In this document: one piece after another, positions 32,516-44,637 of the stretch
Position numbering within the stretch: the first letter of the stretch is position 1
How the letters are laid out: every line of letters begins with the position of its first letter
Source: Flectonema sp. DT1601
Taxonomy: Eukaryota > Euglenozoa > Diplonemea > Diplonemida > Diplonemidae
Length of the DNA stretch: 64,000 nt
NCBI GenBank assembly: GCA_964019425.1
Contig: OZ025796.1
Span: forward strand, 992,001-1,056,000
Direction of reading: 5' to 3'
Notes under the pieces: model-generated
Told to the model about the DNA's origin: nothing
Databases searched by the model: none
What the model saw: only the letters and a program-made list of their open reading frames with translations
Made by a program: the position numbers and the translations under genes

Positions 32516-35500
32516 TGCTGGTCGTGGGGGAGAGAGAATTCGATATTTGAGTATCGTCAACAAGAAAAAGAGAGTTTTCCCGGGTTCGTTCTCGCCGACC
32601 ACCTGCCAACTCAAGATATGGTGCTCCGATTCTTTGTTGCCAGGTATGAAGGAAATAACCACAACGAAAAAAGTGGAAAAAAAGAAGAAAAAAAAGAAAA
32701 GGAAAACAAATCTGCTAGGGGGGAGTAAACGATTTTTTTTATTTTCGCATAAAGACTCGGCCAAACCCTATTATTATTATTTAATATTTTTTTTTCCAGC
32801 CTCCTCCTCCTCCTCCCTCCCTGGAGTCCCTGGAGGAAAAAGTTAAAAGAAAAAAAAAAATCCAAAATTTTGTTTTTTACATTCAACATTATTAGCAAAA
32901 AAAATGTCATTCACACCTCTCGCATTGGATGAATTTTGCATAAAAGAACCCTCGTCAATGTAGGAAGTTGGCTAAGTCTCCTTCAGTGATGTATGACAGA
33001 TAGATCAAACAAACACTTATTGCTAGCTGAGGTGAGAGAAGACGAAAAATGAGTAGAGAAATCGGGACTAAACCTTTGGAGAATAAGGATGAGACCTATT
33101 AAATAACACCAGCGAGCCTACAGTTGAACACAATAAAATACGAAGAGAGAAAAAGGGTAAACATGAAGGGCTGGGGCAGTTGATACTTTTTTTTTTTGAG
33201 AGGAAATATAGTTATTGCCTGGTGAACAATCGACTCTTGACTTCGAAGTTTACGTAGACGTACATTCGTATTTTTCTTTTATTAAGTCTCGATCTCAGAA
33301 TTTATTGTAGAATAGCGAAAGAACTGGGATTAATTGGCAAGACCAACACCCAGTTTCCAAAAGAAACACAAAAAAAAAAGGGGACGGTAACTTGAAATAT
33401 TTAGACGCAGAAAAAGAGGAAAATAAAATACCAATTTAAAAAAAGAGAGGTAAAGGTTTGACATCGTTACAAACAATAAGAATCGGCCATAATTACACAT
33501 CACATCCAATACACCTTTTTTTTTCTTTTTCTTTTTTTTCTTCTTCATTTCCTCAACACATTGTGCCTAACTAAACCATTAACCTTGGCTTCTTTTCCTA
33601 TTTGTGATGGTGTCCTCCAACGTAGCTAAAAACCGAACAACTAAAAAGCAAAAGTCGTGTTCTCACTAAATAGGATGAATCCCGTAGTTTGCGTAACACG
33701 CTAATAAATATGTCGTTCGATGAAAGGAACAAGAAACCAACACAATTGGGTAAAATATTCAGTTGGGGGGGGAAAAAAAAAGTGCGAAAACCTATATTTA
33801 TATCAGGTGAGAATTGATGAAACACTAAAAGATCTTTCTTTCTTGCAGGACTCATCATTTAAAAACTCATTCTTCTTTTTTTTTCTATTTTTTTTTTTTT
33901 CTATTTCTTTTTCTTTTTTTTTTTTTTCTGCCATGGGACCGTTGTGTAGATCGTTATATTTTAAACTTCGTAAATGCTTCTCGTATTGCTAACTTTATTT
34001 GTTGTAAAGAAGTGTCGCTGTTGATTATGCTTAGAAATCAACTTTTTTAACTCGAAACTTGTGAAAAACTCAACGACGTTAAAACGCCGTGAAAAAAATC
34101 CTTAACAATCTCTGTCCGGAACTATGTTTGAGGAATAAAAAAAAAAAAAAAAATGAAATCTGGAAATAAGAGCAGGTAAAATAAAAATAATTAAAAATCA
34201 AACCAACATCAAATTTTTTTTTTAACGAGCAAGGGTATATATTGATACTGTTATTGAGACCACGAGGAAAGGGGAAAAAATTATTATTGTATTGCGTTAG
34301 ATGACTAGTACTAATTACTTAAGCAGGTTGTATTTTTTTTATTTTTTCTAAATAATACGGTTTGCCTATATTTTTTTTTCGGCAGAGGTGGATTTTTCTC
34401 AAATAAAATAACAACAATTTTTTTTTTTTTTTTTTTTTCCTTTTTAGAAATTAAAGTAATAAAAAACGAAAAAGAAGAAGAAAAAAAAAAAACCCCCCCT
34501 CAAAATCTGATTGTATTATTTCGGAGGATGGTGTGACAAAGGCCATGCCAACCATATCCGCTGCTGGTGAGGTCTTAGGGACAACTCGACGCATGGGTGT
34601 ATAAAGCAAAACAGAACGAAAGGATTTAAATTCATTAAACTGCTGTAAGAAAATACACAACAGAAAGTTTATTAAAAATACAACTTGGAACCCCCTCCAT
34701 AGAAGGTTGCCTGTTGTTAGTTTTTTTTTTATAAAAGCTCTCTCGGACACTATGCTAGGTCAGGGGAAATTTATTTTTGACTGCACGCACGGGGGGAAGG
34801 GAATCGACGGGGGAAAAAAAAATTAAATAAATTCAAAGAAATGACGTTCGAATACTTGCAATTGTTTTTTTTCTCCCATTTATTATTTTTTTTTTTAATC
34901 TTTTTTTTTCCTTCGTGCACTAATTTTGCAACTAGAATCAAAATTGGGGGAGAAAATGGGGGAAAGGAAATAAGTAAATAAAAAAAACTCAATTTAGAAT
35001 GTATCAGTGCCTAGGGAATCCGCCACAACACTAGGATCGTGTTATCGAAAGGAGGAGTCTAAATGCTAATGAGCGATTTCTCTTTATCACATTTAAGTTG
35101 TTTGCAAGATACTATGATCACAAACATGAATAACTAATCGACTTCTTTGCTCCCAAGCCACCTATAACAGGCGCATGATAAGCCTCAAATAGGGGTAAAT
35201 TGTTTGCAGGTCTGCCATATGTTGATAACATAGAAAAAAAGAAAAAGAAGGGGGAAAAAGATGGCAAACCAATGTGCACTTGACCAAAAAAAAAAAAAAA
35301 GGCACATCGGCTTGACATATTTCTCTCCTGATCGTCTAAAAATAAATGCCTTCGGGATATTGATGGTAAATAGGCCTCCCGTACATATTTATTTTATTTT
35401 TTTTTTTTTTTTTTTGCAGGTGATTCCAAAAAAAAAAAAAAGAGAATCAGATTGGCTACGCCCAACCGCAATAGTAGCGGACTAAGTGCGTGTGGAAAGA

Positions 35501-35954
35501 AAGAAAAAAAAAAAAAAAAAAAAAAAAAAAAACGAAGAAACGAAGAAACAAACACTTCGTGTTTAATATTACGTGTCGCACAATGAGGACGACGAAAGGT
35601 CAATGCTTTTTTTTTTTTTTTTTTATCAGCGGGGAGGGAAGAATTACAACGAACTTTACAAGAAGCGCTAGACAACTTTCAGCAACGAAGAAGAAAAAAA
35701 AAAAAGGAAGAGAAAAAAGAAAAAAAAGACGAAGACGAAGAAAAAGACAGCTTCACTTGAGCAGACTAGTTCCATAACGTAAGTAATATTAAAAAACTAA
35801 AGTTTCATAGCAAAAGTACGTCTACGATTGGTTTTTTTATCTTACATACACCTAACCACAAGCAGCTTACCACAACAACTAACATCATATTTCCGATTAC
35901 ATCGAAGGACATGAACTTAAGCCTGATTGTTGATTACCTTATTTTCATTCGTTC

Positions 35955-35986
<32 letters not shown>

Positions 35987-37946
35987 CCCTACCATCCCCG
36001 CCGTGTTAAAAGTTTTTTTATAAAAAAAAAGGGAACTTGATACTGTAAGTAAATATACAGCAACTGGCTAAAACTAAATTAAGGTTCGGCCAAACTTTTA
36101 AAAGAGAGGGGGGGTTGCGTATTAGTAGCAAATAACGAAAATTTGTCAAGAGTAATCCGTATACTCTTTACCTCTCTTCTCATCATTAGTATGGTGTAAA
36201 AGAAATTGAAGGGGAACAGGGGTCATATGAATTTTACCAACACTCTGCCTTACGATTTTATTCCTAATAAAAAAAAAAAAAAAAAAAAAATTAAAATTAA
36301 AATTAAAAAGAATAGATTTCAGGGCACGACTTCAGATGACAAGCATCGGACAGCCAGCCAGAAATGTGCAAAAGTAAAAAGTAAAAAACTGGACTCAGCT
36401 TCTTTCTATATTTTGAAATAACTACGTGGATTTTTTTCCTGTGTGCGCGATCCAAAAAAGCGAAAGGACAGAAAGTCACTTTAGCCTCGAGTGGTCGGAG
36501 AAGAAACTTCTTAGATTGAAACTAATGTTTTATTTCTTAAATTTTTTCGCATTCAACGACATATAAGGCCAAATCTGAATTTTTTTTTTTTTTTTTTTGT
36601 TGTTGCTGTTGTTGCTGCTGCTGTTGTTTTTTTTTGTTTTTTGTTTTTTTTTTTTAAATCCCTTTTTTTTTAATTTTTTATTTACGAAGCACCTGCTGAA
36701 CCAAATAAAAAAAGGGAAGAACAGACCAATCACAGTTGTAAGAAAAGTTGGTAGTCACTTGTATAGATTAGTATATTCAGCAGTGGTAACACACCTACTG
36801 AATTATTGTAAATAATTTTCAAAAAAAAAAAATACACAACACCGTGCAGTACGAAATTAAAAAGGAAAGCCGATATTTTTTTTTTTTTTTTTTCTTATTT
36901 CCTGTTGTCGATGCCAAAAGAATCAGTAGAGCTTTGCTTTTTCACGCCAAGGCAGAGAAGTATCTTATAATCCTCCGCACAGCAATGAGACTGAGCTTGT
37001 GTTACTACAATCGAAACTTTTCGCGTCATGAAACCTTTTTCATGAGGAGTGCAAACCAATGGCCAAGGGTTACCAACAACAATAAAGAAAAAAAAAAGGG
37101 GAGTAGGAAAAAAAAAAGGAAGTTGAAATGGGAAAACAAAAAGTACTACACACAAAACATGAACACAATTCTCAGAGGCAAAAAATGAAAAGGGGAGAAC
37201 AAAAAAAAAAAAAAATAGATACACGCACTCAAAGACAAAATACTACGTAGTGACAATGAAGCGACTGAGGGAAATCCCCATCAGTCTTGTGCATATGTCT
37301 CGTCTCTAGCGAGATTCGGACAGTAGCACGTGGGCAGTTAGACCCGGGTAGGAGGGCAGAAAGGCAAAACGGAAAATGCTTGTTTATCTGTTAGGCAACA
37401 CGTAGTGCATTAGCACAAGTCAAAAAGTTGACTAAAGGAAAAGGCACAATTAAGAAAAGTAATAACAATTATTATTATTATACCAGCTCACTGAGGGTGA
37501 GACAGGGACAAACCTTAACTAATGATTAAACAAAGCACCTTCAACCAACAATCAAACAGTGCCACAACCTGGACACTATTCCTTACTATGTTAACAAATA
37601 GTCTAACAAATTTGGTAATGGCCGAGAAAATACAAAAAGAAATAAATATTATCACGACACAGATCGTTACAAGCCAAGAGGGTCCAGAAAAAAAAGTGGA
37701 ACAGGGGATTTTTCATGCTTTATCAATTGTAAAAAAAATTAGCAAAGAAAAAGATTTAACAAAACAGAGAAAATAAATAAACATCTACAACTACTGATGC
37801 ACTTTATTTTTGATTGACTTGGCACCAAACGCCAGAGGTGGTAATGCAGTGGTGCAAGCCTCGAGTGTGTTTTCTTCCTACTACACCCCTTGTCAACCTA
37901 GGCCGCCTTTGCAAAACCCGCAGAAAAAAAAAAAAAAAAAAAAAAC

Positions 37947-38089
37947 ATTCAGATAAAGCCTTATATTTTGTTGATCGTAGCCAGTATAACTGACACACAA
38001 GGAAATAATTTAACATTCGACATAATAAATAAAACGGCTCTTAATCTGAATAGTTTCTTCTCCGACTTCGTCGGTGCAAAAAAAAAAAA
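37947..38089 (+). repeat. A-tailed structured retroposon-like element, copy 2
   Basis: 131 bp followed by A12, in the same orientation as copy 1. The terminal stem ATTCAGATAAAGCC with GGCTCTTAATCTGAAT and the CCGAC-TTC-GTCGG hairpin are both conserved. Copies differ mainly in the middle (GTAGCCAGTATAACTGACAC here). Confidence 0.7.
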
Positions 38090-39031
38090 GGGAACAAAAA
38101 ATTAATATACCAACAAAAAGAAGAGAATAGAAAAGGCACTGTAGGGAAAGGAAACATAAAGAATAATTAAAAAGTTACCGAGGCTTGAAGGGAAGATGGG
38201 GAACAAAAGTCAAAAGCTGATGTGAAGTGGTCCCTGGCAAGGTTTGGATGACACCTACCTCGTCCAACAGTTTTCCGAGCATCACCGTGCTGCACTGAAC
38301 CGCAGGCAGCACGACTGCCGTTTGCAGACACTCTTCATTCATTCTGGCGCGAATATAACATAGGGATTGCGGTTTCGGAAGTACAACTGAGATAAAGACG
38401 CACAGGTGCACCTCTAAAAAAAAAAAAAGAAAAAAAGCATACATCTTCTTTGAAAAAAAAACCCTTGGTCGAAAAAAATAGACTGGGCGCTGTGGTGTTG
38501 CGCAAATATAAATACAAGGTATCATGAAAATAAAGGCACCCAATGGAGAAAATAAAAAAAAAGAGAAGAAACAAACTAAAATAACATAGTCTTTTTTTTT
38601 TTTTTTTTTTTGTTGTTGTTGGTGTTGCTGTTGTTTTCTTTTGTAAGAGGGAAAACTCATAAAAAAATTAAATAATCAGATCCAATTTAGGAAAAAAAGG
38701 GGAGAGGTTCTAAGGCTAGCCTTGCCAAAGAACCGTAAAAAACAACGAGTGTCGTCATAATTGATACAGCACGAAAGAATGTCTAATCCGGTAGCGTCAA
38801 CCTTCTCAAATTAAACGCAGTTAAAAGCAGGTACAACCGGTGACTGTAAAATAACAAAAATGACTACACCCCCCGTGGTCATCAAAAAAAAAATGCGAAT
38901 GCTGTCTTCTTTTCTTTCTTTTTATTTTTTTTTTTGTTCCCCCGCAAAATTAGCTCAGGTAGAACTTGCAATAAGCACGAATCTGAAGATGCAAAGTCTG
39001 TAAAAATTTGAGAAAAGACACGAAGAACGCG

Positions 39032-39690
39032 CTCAGGGCACTGATAGCCCAAGTCAGTCCACGGGAGAAGAGAAACACACAGAATATTTCTGATGGAAGG
39101 CACGTGGGAAAATCTCTCGGGTGAAACCTAGAGTGCCAACCTCACCAGACCCATCAAAATGTCAGTTCGCCAAATCAAAAAAAAATGGAAAAAGGGGAAA
39201 AAAACAAAGAACAGGTAATCACTCAATACACATCAATAAATGCGAAGAGGGCTCGCCCAGTATAAATCCTATCGGTTTGGTTCTCTGAACAAAAAAAAAG
39301 AAAAAAAAAATATTGCCAAGCAGAATTCAAAGCTAATCATAGAAAAACGTACCGAGTGAGAGAGGCACAAGAACATCTCTTGGGCACTAAACCCGAAGTG
39401 CCAATCCTTATGACGGAATTATTAAGTATATTGGAATAGAAAAAAATATTACAATGAGATAATTGGGCTGAGAGGTAGAACTAGATTAATGTGAGCATTT
39501 AGTTTAGAACTTCTCTTGGGGCGATGCACAAAGTACCTCGTTTTTTTTTTTTTTTTTTTTTTTTTTTGACAAACTCAAATTTTCTCCCAATTGTGTTATA
39601 GTAGGAATAAAAAGAACGCAAGAATCAGATAAGATAAAAACGATGAAAAAAACATAAACATCCCCGGACTCATAACCCGAAGTGTTTTGT
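39032..39690. repeat. Degenerate spaced motif copies
   Basis: Four related 30-bp segments at 39032-39060, 39114-39143, 39377-39407 and 39661-39690, of the form CTCxxGGGCACTxAxACCCG followed by AAGTGCCAATCC. Divergence is high, so common origin is tentative. Confidence 0.3.
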
Positions 39691-40989
39691 GTCTTAAGAT
39701 TTTGCTTAACTGCGATTTTCCCTACCACAAAGCAAGCAGGAACTAAACGCAAGAATTGGGTAAGGAATTAATGAGAGGGGTTCTGCAGACTCAGAAGTAC
39801 CGCTTTCCTCACATGAAGCCCACGAACCATTTTCTGAAGCAGCAATGACAATAAACTGCCGCCTTAATAATTGAAAGAATCTGTCAGAATTCCCTTCCCC
39901 TTTTATTTTATTTTTTTTTTTTTCCCCTTAATAAGATTTCCATTTCGTTTTATTTATTTTTGAATGGCTTTACTAACGATGCCGTAGGTCGAATTCGATG
40001 TTATTTTTTTTTTTATTTTATTTTTTTTTTTTCTCAAAAAAAAAAAAAAAAAGGGGGGGGATTGATAAGATAAGATTGCCCAAATATATCTTGTGCAATT
40101 TCAACGGCATGCCACTTACAATGTAAAAAAGAAGACAAATAACCACCAAACATAGTAGGTGTGTTACTGCACCACGCATGCCTATTTTTCATATCCAAGA
40201 TTGGAATTTTTTTTTTTTTTTAAAAAAACCGAATAATTGCAAGGGAAAAAGGAAGGAGGGGCTTGAATGTTTGAGTATATTAAGGGAAAAAAAAAATGAA
40301 AGGGAGGGGGGGTGAAAAAAAAAATAAATCTAAACTTCTTTTTTTTTTCTTTTTTTTCCGGTTCCTATTCTTTCTCAAAAAATTGCATATTTTTTTTTTT
40401 TTTACAGCACGCAGCAAAGACGGTGTAATTTTACCAGCAACAAACAATTCTCTGCTTATTTTGTTTTATTTTTTCTTTTCTTTTCTTTTTTTTCCTTCTT
40501 TTTTTTGTATTTTATTTTTTTATCGTTTTCTTTTTTTTGCCAGCTGGCGGCAATCAGTGCTTTAATACCACATGTTATTTTTATTTTATTTTTTTTTCTT
40601 AGTTTACGGAAAAAAAAAAAAAAAACAATCCATTTTGGGGAGTTGATGTGATTTTTTTTTAAGCGTTTATTCAAAAAGCGGTATATAAAAAAAAAAGCAG
40701 CAGTATCTTGGCGGTTTTTTTTTTTTTTTTTTTTGTTGTTTTTTTTTTTGTGCTATTGTGAAGACAAAAAGAAAAGAATAACGTCTGGTTTGAAAGTACC
40801 ATTCCCGATGGTGCAGAAAAAAAAACCATGGTGAAGGAGTCAAGCATGGCTCAGCAGCCAGACTATCGGAAAAGCTACTTTCAGAGGGGGGTTTGCGGTG
40901 AAGTACCTACGTAATACTACGGTGACACCCTGAAAATCCAGGGAACGGAAAAAAATACGGAAATATATCAATCACTAATTGAGACACTC

Positions 40990-42369
40990 TTAATCGCTTA
41001 TGGTAGCGTTAGGAAGGACGCGACGAAATGTAATAGCAATACAGGTTCCTCTCTTGTTGCGGACTCCATTCACTACATCAATCTTGGTCGACGGAATTCC
41101 GTGCTGATGAGTGTATCTTGATGGACCACTTAAGCAGAAAATCGATCTCTTTTTCAGCAACAACTCACGGAACACGTGGGATCTCTTACGTGGACCTTTT
41201 GGAATAAGCTTGAGAGCAACCGGACAGTGAAGAATTAAGGTAAGGATATTCTGGTCAAATAACTGTGGCTTATCAATGTGCATACCAATACCCTGACCTG
41301 GGAGGTACTCATTAACAATGACTTGGTTAGGAATCCAAGGAGTGCTGTCTTCGCATGCAACAGGGTAGGCACCTCTTCCAGGTGTCGCTTCTGTTATCTT
41401 TGTTATTCTGTCAATCAAGAATTGAAAAACAGTTGGCATTGGCTTTCCCTTCTTCAACTTGTTACCACTTTCGTAGTCAAATGAGAATCCGTATTGGCAC
41501 ACTCGTCTGTTCATCTTACCTTGTTCATCCCATTGACTGCTGTAAGCATATTGCACCAACCATTTTTCTTCTTCCTCAGTAATGAAGTTTGGAATGTAAG
41601 CTAAACCTTCAGGCCACGCACCCTGTCCTGGGTAGTCTCTGGCTTCAGATGGATAGTCGGATTCAACTTCAGGAGCCTTCAAAGTTGTAATAGGAGCTGT
41701 TGACTGGTAATGTGGATGAACTGCTGGTAGAGCTGGAACTGACATGACTGGGAATGAAGGAAGAATTTGTTGTCCACTCTGTGAAACATTCATCACACCC
41801 ATTGGAAGCATATTACCCGCCTGAGTATTCTGAAGAGTTGGGACGCTGAAAACTGGAAAAGATGGAACCAATCCCTGAGGAGTGTACTGAGGCGCCTGAG
41901 TGATTTGAACACCAGCACCGTGTTGAACCCGCTGAACTTGTTGCTGATGTTGTTGTTGCTGAAGTTGTTGATGATGAAGTAAAGAATTATCAGGAATAGG
42001 TAATGGCTGTCCTACTACAGATTCATTCTGAACAGGTGTAGCTGAAGGAAGTGATGTTGGAACAGCTGTTGGAGCAGCGTGTTGGAAGATGGCCCCCTGC
42101 ATTGCAACAACTGACTGCGCTCCAACCTGACCAGGCTGTTGCTGATTACTTTGCATCTGTTGTAACTGCTGCTGATTAGCCTGCTGCTGCTGCTGTTGTT
42201 GCTGTTGCAATTCATAAGGATTGTGTGTAGCTGGTTGACCGACACCCTGCATTCCATTTCCTACATATGTCGGTATTGGATATTGCTGCATGCCCTGAAA
42301 ACCAACTCCTTGTTGTCCCGACAAAACTGGGACCTGTGCGCGCTGCATCGGAAGTACAGGAATAGACAT
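40990..42369 (-). CDS. AlkB-family Fe(II)/2-oxoglutarate dioxygenase with Q-rich N-terminus
   Basis: 459 residues. The first 240 are low complexity (poly-Q, Pro, Val, Met). The AlkB domain begins near residue 258 with YIPNFITEEEEKWLVQY. The active site is complete: VNEYLPGQGIGMHIDKP supplies His364 and Asp366; RYTHQHGIP supplies the second His (421); KRGTCIAITFRR supplies the 2-oxoglutarate-binding arginine(s) near 449-450. The NEYxxGxGIxxHxD form and the TFRR ending resemble ALKBH8/ALKBH6 rather than the ALKBH2/3 DNA-repair group. Likely oxidative demethylase or tRNA hydroxylase activity; no RRM or methyltransferase domain is attached. It is the first gene after the desert. A CCCCTCCGTAG acceptor and an ATTATACAG lie within 60 nt of the ATG. 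Confidence 0.87.
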   Translation of the reverse strand: MSIPVLPMQRAQVPVLSGQQGVGFQGMQQYPIPTYVGNGMQGVGQPATHNPYELQQQQQQQQQANQQQLQQMQSNQQQPGQVGAQSVVAMQGAIFQHAAPTAVPTSLPSATPVQNESVVGQPLPIPDNSLLHHQQLQQQQHQQQVQRVQHGAGVQITQAPQYTPQGLVPSFPVFSVPTLQNTQAGNMLPMGVMNVSQSGQQILPSFPVMSVPALPAVHPHYQSTAPITTLKAPEVESDYPSEARDYPGQGAWPEGLAYIPNFITEEEEKWLVQYAYSSQWDEQGKMNRRVCQYGFSFDYESGNKLKKGKPMPTVFQFLIDRITKITEATPGRGAYPVACEDSTPWIPNQVIVNEYLPGQGIGMHIDKPQLFDQNILTLILHCPVALKLIPKGPRKRSHVFRELLLKKRSIFCLSGPSRYTHQHGIPSTKIDVVNGVRNKRGTCIAITFRRVLPNATISD

Positions 42370-42777
42370 TATTATTAAAAGAGATGTGAAGAAGACTTCC
42401 TGTATAATCTACGGAGGGGAAACGTGTTAATTTAAAGATTCTGAGTGAAGGACAGAAATACTAACTTTTGAATAAGAGTCTGCCATCATCAGATCTATTC
42501 CCCACCTGTAAAAATATAAACGTCACCACCCGCAGTATAATATTAGATTACAGTAACAAAACAATTGCTTTAGTTTATGCAATCCAACTATTAAGTGGTG
42601 TCCGTGTTATTTCTCTGACATAATAAATACAGCCAAAAGGTTATCAACATTGTCCCTATCTAATCTTTTTTATCACTTATTGCAGTCGGTTCTGTGAGAG
42701 CATCCCACAGCAAGCACAGCAACAGTAGAGAGTGGCATCCCGTTAGAAGCAGTGATGATTCATACTGTGATTTATTA
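42370..42777. other. Intergenic, nothing recognised
   Basis: Spacer between AlkB and ALG3. No frame, RNA gene or repeat is seen. Confidence 0.5.
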
Positions 42778-43980
42778 TTATTGCTCTTCGTATTTTATAA
42801 TTCTAACCTTATTGAACAATAGAAGAAAGCATACCGTTGATGACTCTCCTTTCCATGGATTCCAGGACAGCTCCACACACAACAACAAGATAGGTTTTAA
42901 CAACGATGGTAGGCAACGAAGATCTACAACGAGGAACAGTAGGGTGTGAAAATACCAAATGTAGAATTGAAAATGTAAAGAACGAGCGAATGCAATACCA
43001 ACAAAATTGGTTATAAAGAAAATCTTTATTAAATACTCGGGTGAGTAAGGGATACAAGTAGATTTAAAGAGGCGAGTGACACCGCCAGCTTTTTGAACCC
43101 AAAACCAAGCAAAAATCGACAAAACGAGCAACTGAGATATCAGCATCCACAATCCGAACTCTTTACTGCTAAACAATCCCGTGCAGTCCTCAAGGAGGGT
43201 TTCCAAGTGGATGGGAAGCGGGTCGCAAGGAACCCATTTAAAATTTACCGACCACTTTTGCTTAAAGACACGAGAAAAGTTAAAAGACGCCGCTCTATAA
43301 GCGTTTGCGTCAAAAGATATGAACGGAAATCCTATCCCATATTGAGCTGCAGCAGACAATACGAGATAGACAATAGCTTTAATCCAACCTTTGTGAACAA
43401 CTAACACTAGTAAGATTGCAGGCAAGACTAATAAAGCATTCATCTTTATTGATAAGGCAAGAGTCCATATCATGATCCCCCAAAAGAATTTTTTATAAGA
43501 AAAAAGTAAAATAGAAAGATACAACAAAACCATCGTTGGGCAATCATTAAACATTCGAAGTAAAAATATAGAATGGATACGTTTACTGGCTGCAAAGAGA
43601 AACACCAAGAACGCTGGAAAGTTTTTATTTTGACGATAAATTGCAGCTACGACTACCAACATCACAACGTACATTACTAAATGAATATACTGCGCCTGCA
43701 ATATATCAGATCCTCCATCAGTAACACTCCAAAGCTGTGCATACAACCATACAAATCCAGCTGGGTATACCAGAGGACCCGTCTCGCCTCTCAGTTTACT
43801 GTAGTTACGTTCACCGTGTTGAATTACAGGTTGTACTTCGTCCATATAAGCTTTCCAGTCTATCTCTGTGTACGGTACCTTCTTTATAATTATTGTCGAT
43901 AGGACTACTTCTCCCAATAAAAGTATTATAATAATTAGTGGCCATGATGTAGCAGCTCGTCGGAGTAATGCAGGTAACAT
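42778..43980 (-). CDS. ALG3: ALG3, Dol-P-Man:Man5GlcNAc2-PP-Dol alpha-1,3-mannosyltransferase
   Basis: 400 residues with about ten hydrophobic segments. Family landmarks are in order: YTEIDWKAYMDEV with the lumenal Asp pair (37-49), KLRGETGPLVYPAGFVWLY, SKRIHSIFLLRMFNDC, KWSVNFKWVP and HFQFYIWYFHTLLF. The C-terminal ELSWN is also typical of ALG3. The enzyme adds the sixth mannose, the first from Dol-P-Man, to the lipid-linked oligosaccharide on the lumenal ER face, so the organism should build glycans beyond Man5. Length is slightly shorter than the yeast enzyme. A TTCTTCTCATGTTAG acceptor precedes the ATG by 12 nt. Confidence 0.93.
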   Translation of the reverse strand: MLPALLRRAATSWPLIIIILLLGEVVLSTIIIKKVPYTEIDWKAYMDEVQPVIQHGERNYSKLRGETGPLVYPAGFVWLYAQLWSVTDGGSDILQAQYIHLVMYVVMLVVVAAIYRQNKNFPAFLVFLFAASKRIHSIFLLRMFNDCPTMVLLYLSILLFSYKKFFWGIMIWTLALSIKMNALLVLPAILLVLVVHKGWIKAIVYLVLSAAAQYGIGFPFISFDANAYRAASFNFSRVFKQKWSVNFKWVPCDPLPIHLETLLEDCTGLFSSKEFGLWMLISQLLVLSIFAWFWVQKAGGVTRLFKSTCIPYSPEYLIKIFFITNFVGIAFARSLHFQFYIWYFHTLLFLVVDLRCLPSLLKPILLLCVELSWNPWKGESSTVCFLLLFNKVRIIKYEEQ

Positions 43981-44637
43981 GTTAATGAAATCCTAACATG
44001 AGAAGAAATTAGATAATATTAATGGCTGTCAGTCAATTAAAAAAAACAACAAAAATTTCAAGCAAATAATAATTCGTAGGACAACAACCAAATTATGATT
44101 TGGTTTCGGGCTAAAATTGCAAATTCCTCGAACCTTTCTCCTTACCCAGCCCTCTTCAGCGAAGAAAGTAAGGGGGGCACTACGGTGTCAGGCCTGTCCT
44201 ATTCATCGCGTTTGCCCTTCTCAACAAAGGGAGCACGTCACTATTTAACACAGACCTAGACCCAGACCCCCTATATAGTGAGATAACAAGTTCGGTTATA
44301 TTCGAGTGTGTCCAACACCTGCAAAAAGAAAACATACAAAATAACACAAAACAAAACAGACTTGATAGGATGCTTTGGAAATCAGTATTACCAATTCCAC
44401 TGTACAATAAAACAATGTTCTGTTCTGTTCTGTTCGTTCTTTTTTTTTTTTTTTTGTTCGGTTCTTTTTTTTTAAATGGTATTAGGTGTTTCCCATCACC
44501 CATTTATACATCAGAGTAGTTACAATAAATACAATAACAAGTAGTCCTTGTTGAACAAAGGTTCAATTAGTTTAGGAATGAAGTATGTTTTTTTTTTTTT
44601 TTTTTGGTACAAATAAAAGCAGCGATTCAGTCACACG
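43981..44637. other. Intergenic with hairpin repeat copy B and TGTTC microsatellite
   Basis: Contains the repeat at 44141-44190, a TGTTC/GTTCT tandem run at about 44414-44440, and T15-T20 runs near 44440 and 44589-44605. No gene is seen. Confidence 0.5.
44141..44190. repeat. Dispersed hairpin repeat, copy B
   Basis: Matches copy A (2821-2855) at 34 of 35 positions. Nested pairing is better here: outer CCTTAC with GTAAGG and inner TCTTC-AGC-GAAGA. Confidence 0.7.

Larger units (their letters stand above)
22527..40989. other. 18.5-kb gene desert rich in homopolymers
   Basis: I recognise no domain-bearing frame on either strand. Open frames of 60-166 codons are frequent but are mostly runs of Lys or Phe from A/T tracts. 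Long runs include T24-type tracts at about 23369-23393, T29 at about 28302-28330, A30-type at about 35503-35532 and T28 at about 35957-35986. Diverged repeats, a second copy of the A-tailed element, and degenerate motif copies around 39.0-39.7 kb are listed separately. The least repetitive open frame is 137 codons (28478-28891, minus) and has no recognisable family. Flanking genes keep the same orientation, so this is not a strand-switch region. Confidence 0.6.
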
